This document shows positions 1 to 5,239 of a stretch of 5,541 nt of DNA, in pieces (position 1 is the stretch's first letter; each line of letters begins with the position of its first letter). Origin of the DNA: Chloroflexota bacterium (GTDB lineage Bacteria > Chloroflexota > Dehalococcoidia > SZUA-161 > SpSt-899); contig QLUL01000085.1 in assembly GCA_018725425.1 (NCBI GenBank), positions 1 to 5,541 of the forward strand, read 5' to 3'. The notes beneath the pieces are model-generated. The model was not told the origin of the DNA. It searched no databases and saw only the letters and a list, made by a program, of their open reading frames with translations. Made by a program: the position numbers and the translations under genes.

Positions 1-34
1 GCTGGAGGTAATTAAGGGGGGATTACCTTCCAGT
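1..34. other. Stem-loop upstream of the universal stress gene
   Basis: Bases 2-12 (CTGGAGGTAAT) pair with 22-33 (ATTACCTTCCAG), giving eleven base pairs with one bulged T at 28 and a nine-base loop, TAAGGGGGG. A short T run follows at 42-46, but seven or so bases separate it from the stem, so this is not a textbook intrinsic terminator. It could end an upstream plus-strand gene lying off the window, or form part of the leader of the stress-protein gene. The hairpin is seen directly; its role is inference. Confidence 0.5.
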
Positions 35-98
35 AAAGGGATTTTTAGACAACCCCTGTGTAGTTACCAAAATTATTCATTAAGGAAAGGAGGAAGGC

Positions 99-542
99 AT
101 GTACAAGAAAATACTGGCACCATTGGATGGTTCGGAATTCTCGGAGTGCAGTCTGGAGCACGTTAAGGCCGTGGCTACCGGATGTAGTGTTCCCGAGGTG
201 ATCTTGCTCAGGGTAGCAGAGCCTATGCCGCAAACTTATGAGCTAGGAGAAAAATGGCACCGTGACATCGAGAATAGGGACGAGGCTGCAGCCAGGGAGT
301 ATCTATCTCAGGTAGCCACTGACCTGAAGCAAGAGGGCATATCCGCCGAGACTATCGTAGTGCGAGGTCAGGCCGCCGAAGAGATACTGGACTATGTCAA
401 GAACAACCAGGTGGACCTGGTCATTATAAGCACCCATGGCAGATCAGGGGTTTCGCGCTGGTTCTTCGGCAGCGTGACTGATCGGGTGGTGCGTCATTGT
501 GTGGCCCCCGTCTTGGTGGTTTCTCCGACTGCCTGTCGATAG
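99..542 (+). CDS. Universal stress protein, UspA family, single domain
   Basis: A 147-residue soluble protein of the Usp fold, the usual size for a single-domain member. It opens with the family signature MYKKILAPLDGSE, where Asp10 is the position that contacts adenine nucleotide in ATP-binding Usps. Near the end it has STHGRSG, nine residues between Gly114 and Gly124, then Gly124-Ser125, and finally the strand PVLVV. This fits the G-2x-G-9x-G(S/T) ATP-binding loop except that the first glycine is Ser111, a common variant, so ATP binding is likely but not certain. There is no signal peptide or membrane segment. The start is clear: AGGAGG at 88-93 lies five bases before ATG. In the family such proteins are cytoplasmic and help cells survive stress or growth arrest; the partner is unknown. 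It is the first of three same-strand genes with redox or stress themes, and no terminator is seen in the 61 bases before the next gene. Confidence 0.93.
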   Translation: MYKKILAPLDGSEFSECSLEHVKAVATGCSVPEVILLRVAEPMPQTYELGEKWHRDIENRDEAAAREYLSQVATDLKQEGISAETIVVRGQAAEEILDYVKNNQVDLVIISTHGRSGVSRWFFGSVTDRVVRHCVAPVLVVSPTACR

Positions 543-603
543 TGCTGGGCAAAAATGATTTAGAGTTTGGTTGTACAAATTCGCAAGGGGAGGGGGTCTA
601 CCG

Positions 604-1089
604 ATGTCCATTTCTTTTTCGGGCAGCGAGCTTGTCAATATCGCCATCGGTATCGAGAGGAGGGGAATCGCCTTCTATGACGTCATGGCAAAGTCAACCA
701 AGAATGCCGTCGCTGGTGACGCCTTTCGATATCTGGGGGATATGGAACGACAGCATGTTAAGATTTTCCAGAACATGCTTGCTGAAGCCGATAAGTACCA
801 ACCTTCAGAGACCTATCCCGGTGAATATGCGGCTTATCTTGAAGCACTGGTCAGCAGCGCTGTCTTCACTGATGAAATGCTCGCCAGCGAAATGGCGACC
901 CAGTCGGATAGTGATATCAAGGCACTGCAACTGGCCATCGCTGCCGAGAAGGATTCCATACTGTTTTACTATGAGATGAGAGACATAATGTCTCCGCGAG
1001 CGCAGCCGGCAGTAAACCGGATAATAGCCGAGGAGAAGTTGCACCTCAGACAACTCTCCGAAACTAAGAAGAGACTGGATACCCTTTGA
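604..1089 (+). CDS. Ferritin-like diiron protein, rubrerythrin family, no rubredoxin domain
   Basis: A 161-residue four-helix-bundle protein. Four helices carry spaced diiron ligands: Glu18 (GIERRGIAFY), Glu48 and His51 (DMERQH), Glu115 (AAEKDSILFYYEM), and Glu144 with His147 (AEEKLH). This is the two-ExxH pattern of rubrerythrin and YciE/COG1633-type ferritin-like proteins. Classical rubrerythrin ends in a rubredoxin domain with two CxxC pairs; this protein has no cysteine at all, so any electron donor must be a separate protein. Known relatives reduce peroxide or handle iron in anaerobes; the exact reaction here is inferred. I chose ATG 604, preceded by the purine-rich GGGGAGGGGG at 587-596. 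The frame stays open to a TTG at 571, but that has no ribosome binding site and would add a non-family tail of eleven residues. The gene ends with tandem in-frame stops, TGA TAG. It sits between a stress protein and a CxxC redox protein. Confidence 0.88.
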   Translation: MSISFSGSELVNIAIGIERRGIAFYDVMAKSTKNAVAGDAFRYLGDMERQHVKIFQNMLAEADKYQPSETYPGEYAAYLEALVSSAVFTDEMLASEMATQSDSDIKALQLAIAAEKDSILFYYEMRDIMSPRAQPAVNRIIAEEKLHLRQLSETKKRLDTL

Positions 1090-1206
1090 TAGCGCAGGCA
1101 CTATTCCCTGAGAGCCGTCTTGATCTGGCCCAATTCTTGGGGGAAGGTCCAACAGTTGTCGTCAGTATTATAGCTCAAAAGGTACGACACTTCGTAGGAG
1201 GATTCT
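1090..1206. other. Spacer between the diiron gene and the DUF255 gene
   Basis: These 117 bases hold no gene. A small hairpin, CCCAA-TTC-TTGGG (1129-1141), is too weak and lacks a T tract, so I do not call it a terminator. TATTAT at 1166-1171 resembles a -10 box but has no good -35 box at the usual distance. The only strong signal is the AGGAGG at the right end. The gap is long enough for an internal promoter, so co-transcription with the two genes upstream is likely but not shown. Confidence 0.4.
1196..1201 (+). promoter_or_regulatory. Strong Shine-Dalgarno that points to an ATT start
   Basis: AGGAGG lies exactly five bases before ATT 1207, the same spacing seen between AGGAGG and ATG in the universal stress gene at 88-99. 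The nearest conventional starts in frame, TTG 1219 and GTG 1222, lie 17 and 20 bases beyond it, too far for normal initiation. In-frame TAG at 1195-1197 excludes any start further upstream. Confidence 0.75.
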
Positions 1207-3255
1207 ATTCCTAATCGCTTGGTGAGAGAAACAAGCCCCTATCTATTGCAGCACGCCGACAATCCAGTGGACTGGTATCCGTGGGGCCCGGAAGCTCTCG
1301 ATCGTGCCCGGGACGATGATAAGCCGATACTGCTGAGTGTTGGTTACTCGGCATGTCATTGGTGCCACGTTATGGCACACGAGTGTTTTGAGAATGATGA
1401 AATTGCCTCTCTAATGAACGAGACTTTTGTGAATATCAAGGTAGATAGAGAAGAGCGCCCTGACATTGATGCTATCTATATGGAAGCGGTGCAGGCCATG
1501 ACCGGCAGTGGGGGATGGCCACTAACCGCCTTCTTGACCCCGGAGGGGAAGCCGTTCTTCGGTGGCACCTATTTCCCTCCCGGAGATAGACAGGGCATTC
1601 CTGGCTTTCCTCGAGTCCTTAGGGCCGTTGCTGACGCCTACCATCACCGTCGCACTGATGTTGAGCAGACCGCCAGGCAACTGTTAACGGCGCTGTCCGC
1701 AGAGACCCGTAGCCATGCCGTTTCCGAACCGCTGGCGGTGAATATTCTTGGGGAAGCCTATTTGGTTCTTCAGAGCAGCCTGGACCGGGAAAACGGCGGG
1801 TTCGGCACCGCTCCCAAGTTTCCCCAGCCAATGGTGCTTGAATTTCTCCTGAGATATTTCCACCGCAATCAGGAAAAGGCCGCTCTGGAGATGGTGGAGC
1901 TAACCCTGGAGAAGATGGCCAGAGGCGGCATCTATGATCAGGTAGGTGGCGGATTCCATCGCTACGCTACTGATGCTCACTGGCTGGTCCCACACTTTGA
2001 GAAGATGCTCTACGACAACGCACTGCTCAGCCAGGTGTATCTGCATGCCTACCTGCTCACCGGGAAGCAGTTATATCGGTCTATAGCTGAGGAAACCTTG
2101 GACTATGTTCTCCGGGAGATGACCGACCCGCAGGGTGGCTTCTATAGCAGTCAGGATGCCGATAGCGAAGGCGTTGAGGGTAAGTATTACCTGTGGACCA
2201 CTCAGGAGATTACCACGGCAATCGGTGAGAGACACAGCCCGCTAATCAATGACTACTTCGGGATTACCGCCGCGGGCAATCTTGATGGGCTGAACATTCT
2301 GCACGTAGCCGACGACCAGCAACCGGGAATATCAAGCATCATTGAAAAAGCTAAAGCGTCCTTGCTGAAAAGGCGGGAGCTGAGGGTCAAGCCCGGCCGA
2401 GATGAAAAGATGTTAGCTTCCTGGAACGGGCTCATGTTGGCCAGTATGGCTGAAGCGGCTTGTGTCTTTTCCCGTCAGGATTACTTCGCCGCTGCGGTAG
2501 CCAATGGCTCGTTCTTGCTCAATTCAATGATCAGGGATGGGCAGCTCAAACACACCTATAAGGATGGTAAGTCCAGGATAGATGGCTACCTCGAGGACTA
2601 TGCCTTGGTTATCCATGGACTCCTGGCCCTGCATCAGGCAACCTTCACCGGAGAATGGCTCAGGAAAGCCGTCAGACTGGCTGAGGTTATGATTGAGAAC
2701 TTCTGGGATGAGCCTACCGGCGCATTGTATGACACCGGCCCGAGGCATCAGGAGCTATTTATCCGCCCCCGCATCAAGTTTGATGGGGCATTGCCATCAG
2801 GTGCTTCAGCCGCTACCCTCGCCCTGCTCAAACTGGCCATCTTGACCGGCAATGAGGGATTCCAACGGACGGCCACCAGTTCGCTTCGGTCAATGCAACA
2901 ACTCATGCGCCAGCATCCTCTGGGGTTCAGCAACTGGCTTTGCGCGCTGGACTTCTACCTCTCTACCCCGAAAGAAATCGCCATCATAGGCCATAGAGAT
3001 AATCCCGCTACATCGGAGCTTGTGCACACTCTATACACCACATGGCTGCCGAACAAGGTAGTCGCCGCTTGTGATCCCGATGACCCGACTCCGGTATCGG
3101 AGCTCAAACTGCTTCAGAACCGGGGTATGATCAGCAACCAACCCACAGTCTATATATGTGAGGGCTATACCTGCCAGGCACCGGTTACCGACCCCGCCTC
3201 ACTTGGTGCCCGGCTGCGGGGCGCCAGCCGCATCATTTCCTCGACCCATCAGTAA
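1207..3255 (+). CDS. Thioredoxin-domain protein, DUF255/YyaL (SPATA20-like) family
   Basis: A 682-residue protein counted from ATT 1207, close to the usual length of the YyaL/SPATA20 family (COG1331). The N-terminal 160 or so residues form the DUF255 thioredoxin-like domain: SPYLLQHADNPVDWYPWG near the start, CHWC at Cys50-Cys53, and GGWPL at about 102-106 supplying the expected cis-proline. The rest matches the six-hairpin (alpha/alpha)6 part, with GGFGTAPKFP near 197, YDQVGGGFHRYATD from about 243, PHFEKMLYDNALL from 262, SQDADSEGVEGKYYLW from 315 and DEKMLASWNGLML from 399. A conserved late motif, CEGYTCQAPV, begins at Cys651. There is no signal peptide, so it is probably cytoplasmic. The family's biochemical role is not established; a redox or sugar-related activity is suggested by its two folds only. 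Start: ATT gives (M)PNRLVRETSPYLLQHA, matching the typical family beginning with NRL, whereas TTG 1219 would cut off PNR. It converges with the Trm112-like gene 14 bases away. Confidence 0.92.
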   Translation: MPNRLVRETSPYLLQHADNPVDWYPWGPEALDRARDDDKPILLSVGYSACHWCHVMAHECFENDEIASLMNETFVNIKVDREERPDIDAIYMEAVQAMTGSGGWPLTAFLTPEGKPFFGGTYFPPGDRQGIPGFPRVLRAVADAYHHRRTDVEQTARQLLTALSAETRSHAVSEPLAVNILGEAYLVLQSSLDRENGGFGTAPKFPQPMVLEFLLRYFHRNQEKAALEMVELTLEKMARGGIYDQVGGGFHRYATDAHWLVPHFEKMLYDNALLSQVYLHAYLLTGKQLYRSIAEETLDYVLREMTDPQGGFYSSQDADSEGVEGKYYLWTTQEITTAIGERHSPLINDYFGITAAGNLDGLNILHVADDQQPGISSIIEKAKASLLKRRELRVKPGRDEKMLASWNGLMLASMAEAACVFSRQDYFAAAVANGSFLLNSMIRDGQLKHTYKDGKSRIDGYLEDYALVIHGLLALHQATFTGEWLRKAVRLAEVMIENFWDEPTGALYDTGPRHQELFIRPRIKFDGALPSGASAATLALLKLAILTGNEGFQRTATSSLRSMQQLMRQHPLGFSNWLCALDFYLSTPKEIAIIGHRDNPATSELVHTLYTTWLPNKVVAACDPDDPTPVSELKLLQNRGMISNQPTVYICEGYTCQAPVTDPASLGARLRGASRIISSTHQ

Positions 3256-3269
3256 TTGAGGGGCCGGCA

Positions 3270-3452
3270 TTAATCACGGTTGTCTGGGGGAAGGAGATTC
3301 GGGATGGTATCCTTGATGGGATAGCGCTCTGAGCAGTTGGCGCAGTAGAGAGAGCCGCTAATCACCTCCTTATCATCCTCCTCCTCGACAGTGAGTTCGA
3401 GAGAGCTCTTGCACATCGGACAGGCTAGTATCTCCATGAGTTCCTTTTTCAT
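3270..3452 (-). CDS. Trm112-like zinc-ribbon small protein
   Basis: A 60-residue protein with CPMC at Cys11-Cys14 and CANC at Cys37-Cys40, followed by the signature YPIKDTIPNLLP. This is the Trm112p-like/UPF0434 (YcaR-type) zinc-ribbon family at its usual bacterial length. A run of acidic residues (EEEDD, 23-27) lies between the two knuckles. Eukaryotic and archaeal Trm112 activates partner methyltransferases; the bacterial partner is usually unknown, and no methyltransferase gene is in this window. The start is ATG 3452, preceded by GGAAGGTG at 3465-3458 with a five-base gap. An in-frame ATG at 3467 overlaps that ribosome binding site, and the frame extends even further, but those extra residues do not match the family. 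The gene lies downstream of DUF2851 on the same strand and meets the DUF255 gene tail to tail with no clear terminator between them. Confidence 0.88.
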   Translation of the reverse strand: MKKELMEILACPMCKSSLELTVEEEDDKEVISGSLYCANCSERYPIKDTIPNLLPPDNRD

Positions 3453-3485
3453 TGTATCACCTTCCATTACTTTCGAGATAACTCT

Positions 3486-3508
3486 TAACCCGAACAAGCC
3501 GGAACCAA
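3486..3508 (-). repeat. Leader repeat block A, copy 1 (before the Trm112-like gene)
   Basis: A 23-base block identical to 5021-5043. On the minus strand it contains GGTTCCGGCTTG followed by TTCGGGTTA. Read in the direction of the adjacent gene, it ends 33 bases before the Trm112-like start codon. CCGG and TCGG in the block can pair around a five-base loop, with one G-U pair, as RNA on the minus strand. Confidence 0.85.
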
Positions 3509-3526
3509 CAAGGCATATTGTCGTTT

Positions 3527-3657
3527 AAATTCGAAATCCGAAGCACGAAATACTAAACAAATCCCAAATCCCAATGTTCAAATGTTCAAAACTGCCTCAT
3601 ATTTGGAATTTTGCTATTTGGATTTGTTTAGTGCTTAGAAATTAGGATTTAGGATTT
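3527..3657. repeat. 131-bp imperfect palindrome, MITE-like intergenic element
   Basis: The two ends form a long inverted repeat. The core is perfect over 13 bases: ACTAAACAAATCC at 3552-3564 and GGATTTGTTTAGT at 3620-3632. Extending outward, 3527-3558 and 3626-3657 match at 23 of 32 positions without gaps, including the terminal AAATTCGAAATCC/GGATTTAGGATTT pair. Inward the match continues with one inserted base. The loop holds an eight-base tandem duplication (AATGTTCA at 3573-3580 and 3581-3588). There is no open reading frame, so it would have to be non-autonomous. It is AT-rich compared with the flanking genes and interrupts a two-part repeat found uninterrupted near 5021-5086. Similar AT-rich palindromes are, from memory, common between genes in Chloroflexota and other environmental genomes; I cannot confirm the family here. 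Confidence 0.75.
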
Positions 3658-3692
3658 TCCATTTTGCGCAAGACTTTAGATTTAAGGGACTA
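3655..3692 (-). repeat. Leader repeat block B, copy 1
   Basis: Bases 3655-3676 are identical over 22 bases to 5048-5069 (core ATTTTGCGCAAGACTT). After nine poorly matching bases, GGGACTA (3686-3692) is again shared with 5079-5085. The block includes the TAG stop codon of the DUF2851 gene (3690-3692 on the minus strand) and overlaps the last four bases of the palindrome's right arm. Its partner block A lies 146 bases away, compared with 4 bases in the other copy. Confidence 0.8.
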
Positions 3693-5006
3693 CCCATTCA
3701 TCTCCACATTTACCGGGCAGACCCCACATCTTTGCTCCTGACAGAAGGTCTGGTAGAGATGAATCAATCCCTGCTGGCGTCGCGCCGAGTATAGCCCCTT
3801 TGGCTTCCCCGCACCCCAGAAAAGCTCGCTCAGGTACCGGGTTATCCGATTTTCGCCCAGCCGGGGATAGGCTCTATATAGCTCCACGACATGCTCACTG
3901 AGCTTCGGCTGTGAATCGGTCTCCGCCCAGGCGAGGGAAAATGGCAAAACCACATTCACCGTGATCTCCCGTGCCCGCCCTCGCCCGATGAGGTCGGGGA
4001 TCAGAAAGCCGGACTCAATCACGGTTGCGCCTTTCCCCGGATTTGCCCGCCTTACGAGATCGAACACCCCCTTGAGCAAGCCTTGATCCAGATAGCGGTC
4101 GAAGAGATGTCCCGCTGCCAGGAGTCGCCGCGAGGGGAAATTCCTGGGATGTATCCGGAAGAAGTGCCAGTCGGCGTAGCTCATGGCGTTTTCGGCATTC
4201 AAGGAACACCAGATTGCCCCCAGCTCCGATGGCGGCTTCAAACCCCCAAATCTGGACTTCTCCCCGCATTGCGAAGGCAGCAATCCTGCCCCACCCAGAA
4301 GCAGAGCCTGGAGCGCAAGGCTTCTGTTCCCGAGCTCCTGTTCCGCCGCAATACTCGCCAAAACGCGGAGTGGCAGGCGGCGCGCTAGCTCCTGAAAGGA
4401 CTTCTTATTCTTCGTATATCCGAGAGCCCCCATCACGCCCTGGTACAGGACCTCAGCCGGCTCATCGAGGATCAAACCCACCTCAAAGAAAGCCGACTTC
4501 AAATAGAACCGCTCCTCACCACACCGATCCAGGATTTCGCCGATTCTTCCTTCTCCGTACTGACTCCCAACGCTGCGGCAGGGGGAAAGGAGATCCATCG
4601 CTCGGACGGAAAGCTCATCCATTGGGCCATTGAGGTAGTTGTGCAGCGGTAAGGTGGGGGCCAACTCCCCGTTTTCAAGTTGAGCGGGCTTCCTGGTATC
4701 GTCCCACAACACCACCTGGAGAATCACCCCGTTGAAATGCGGATCGAGGTGGTGGCCATGTGCCCTCCAGTCGCCCGACTTCACATGAAGTTCAACATCG
4801 CCCTGTAGTATCTCGTCATCGAGAATGATAATGGCTCCGAGAAAATCGGGGCCGCTATCCCTGTTCTCTATCCCGGGCGAGCGCACCCTCACCATCCGGC
4901 CATCACTCGTAGGAAGGGCGCCCTTCTGCACCCATTGACCCTTCCAGATTCTGGCCAGGAGGCTCTCGGGAACTACGGATTTATTCTCTGGATTGATACC
5001 GGTCAC
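3690..5006 (-). CDS. DUF2851 family protein
   Basis: A 438-residue protein that fits the DUF2851 family in motif order and approximate length. Near the N-terminus it has LLARIWKGQ, then LPTSDGRMVRVRSPG, GPDF at 52-55, and GDVELHVKSGDWRAHGHH from 69, followed by VILQVVLWDD. The C-terminus holds RRQQGLIHLYQTFC and a cysteine cluster at 422, 427 and 430; other cysteines include 143 and 162. There is no signal peptide or membrane segment. The function is unknown. The ordering PD, then E-x-H 18 residues on, resembles a PD-(D/E)XK nuclease site with His in place of Lys, but this is only a hypothesis. The start is GTG 5006, with AGGGGGA at 5021-5015 eight bases upstream; a nearby ATG at 5013 is out of frame and soon hits a stop. 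The gene's stop codon lies inside repeat block B. It lies downstream of an ABC-2 permease gene and upstream of the Trm112-like gene. Confidence 0.85.
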   Translation of the reverse strand: MTGINPENKSVVPESLLARIWKGQWVQKGALPTSDGRMVRVRSPGIENRDSGPDFLGAIIILDDEILQGDVELHVKSGDWRAHGHHLDPHFNGVILQVVLWDDTRKPAQLENGELAPTLPLHNYLNGPMDELSVRAMDLLSPCRSVGSQYGEGRIGEILDRCGEERFYLKSAFFEVGLILDEPAEVLYQGVMGALGYTKNKKSFQELARRLPLRVLASIAAEQELGNRSLALQALLLGGAGLLPSQCGEKSRFGGLKPPSELGAIWCSLNAENAMSYADWHFFRIHPRNFPSRRLLAAGHLFDRYLDQGLLKGVFDLVRRANPGKGATVIESGFLIPDLIGRGRAREITVNVVLPFSLAWAETDSQPKLSEHVVELYRAYPRLGENRITRYLSELFWGAGKPKGLYSARRQQGLIHLYQTFCQEQRCGVCPVNVEMNG

Positions 5007-5014
5007 AACTCATA

Positions 5015-5021
5015 TCCCCCT
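5015..5021 (-). promoter_or_regulatory. Ribosome binding site for the GTG start of DUF2851
   Basis: Minus-strand AGGGGGA lies eight bases before GTG 5006. It abuts the end of repeat block A, so the repeat forms the immediate leader of this gene. The ATG between them, at 5013-5011, is out of frame with the protein. Confidence 0.65.
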
Positions 5022-5043
5022 AACCCGAACAAGCCGGAACCAA
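5021..5043 (-). repeat. Leader repeat block A, copy 2 (before DUF2851)
   Basis: Identical over 23 bases to 3486-3508. On the minus strand it ends directly at the ribosome binding site of the DUF2851 gene. It is followed on the plus strand after four bases (AAAG) by block B, so here the two blocks are effectively contiguous. Confidence 0.85.
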
Positions 5044-5047
5044 AAAG

Positions 5048-5085
5048 TTTTCCATTTTGCGCAAGACTTCACTTTTTAGGGACTA
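5048..5085 (-). repeat. Leader repeat block B, copy 2, uninterrupted
   Basis: The first 22 bases equal 3655-3676, and GGGACTA at 5079-5085 repeats 3686-3692. Together with block A it forms the apparent empty version of the site that carries a palindrome near 3527-3657. Confidence 0.8.
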
Positions 5086-5096
5086 ACCCGGACAAG
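5084..5096 (-). repeat. Partial third copy of block A
   Basis: TAACCCGGACAAG differs at one position from the first 13 bases of block A (TAACCCGAACAAG). It begins 63 bases after copy 2, which implies a 63-bp tandem unit of which the second unit has mostly decayed or been lost. Confidence 0.6.
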
Positions 5097-5100
5097 AAAA

Positions 5101-5170
5101 TTGCCTCAATTGCCTTGAATTCAAAGAGTGCCGCAAGAGTTCAAAAATTGCCAAGAGTTCAAAAACTGCC
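5101..5170. repeat. AT-rich degenerate tandem repeat, 18-bp units
   Basis: AAGAGTTCAAAAATTGCC (5135-5152) is followed directly by AAGAGTTCAAAAACTGCC (5153-5170), with 17 of 18 bases equal. A weaker unit, TTGAATTCAAAGAGTGCC (5115-5132), matches at 13 of 18. Shorter TTGCC-ending pieces precede it at 5101-5114. The motif GTTCAAAAACTGCCT (5157-5171) nearly matches GTTCAAAACTGCCT in the loop of the palindrome at 3584-3597. No gene is supported in this spacer. Confidence 0.7.
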
Positions 5171-5205
5171 TTAATTCACTTCCAATGCTTCCTCAAATCA
5201 GGGCA

Positions 5206-5227
5206 AATTTTGAAATCTTTGAAAATT
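5206..5227. other. AT-rich inverted repeat after the ABC permease gene
   Basis: AATTTTGAAA and TTTGAAAATT form ten-base arms with one mismatch and a two-base centre. On the minus strand it starts 12 bases past the permease stop codon. It is too AT-rich to be a standard intrinsic terminator and has no separate T tract, but it may stabilise or end that transcript. Confidence 0.4.
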
Positions 5228-5239
5228 AGGCAATTCGCT

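Noticed and set aside
497..979. 160-codon plus-strand open frame
   Set aside because: It overlaps the stress and diiron genes in another frame and has no recognisable domain; both overlapped genes have clear family motifs.
1105..1117. TCCCTGAGAGCCG also found at 5268-5280
   Set aside because: A single 13-base match, one copy lying in coding sequence of the permease; nothing else around it is shared, so chance is the simplest explanation.
1157..1189. Inverted pair TGTCGT (1157-1162) and ACGACA (1184-1189), possible operator
   Set aside because: Only six bases per arm with a 21-base gap and no convincing promoter to act on.
3256..3269. Terminator between the convergent DUF255 and Trm112-like genes
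   Set aside because: The 14-base gap holds no stable hairpin with a T tract in either direction; only a short GCCGGC palindrome is seen.
4083..4633. Several plus-strand open frames opposite DUF2851, up to 139 codons
   Set aside because: They are proline- and serine-rich shadows of a well-supported gene and match no family.
5101..5170. Possible CRISPR array
   Set aside because: Units are 18 bases, directly adjacent without spacers, and degenerate; no cas gene is present.
4935..5174. Plus-strand open frame of 79 codons ending in a repeated RVQKLP peptide
   Set aside because: It begins inside the DUF2851 gene on the other strand and the peptide repeat only reflects the 18-bp DNA tandem repeat. 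No ribosome binding site or family match.
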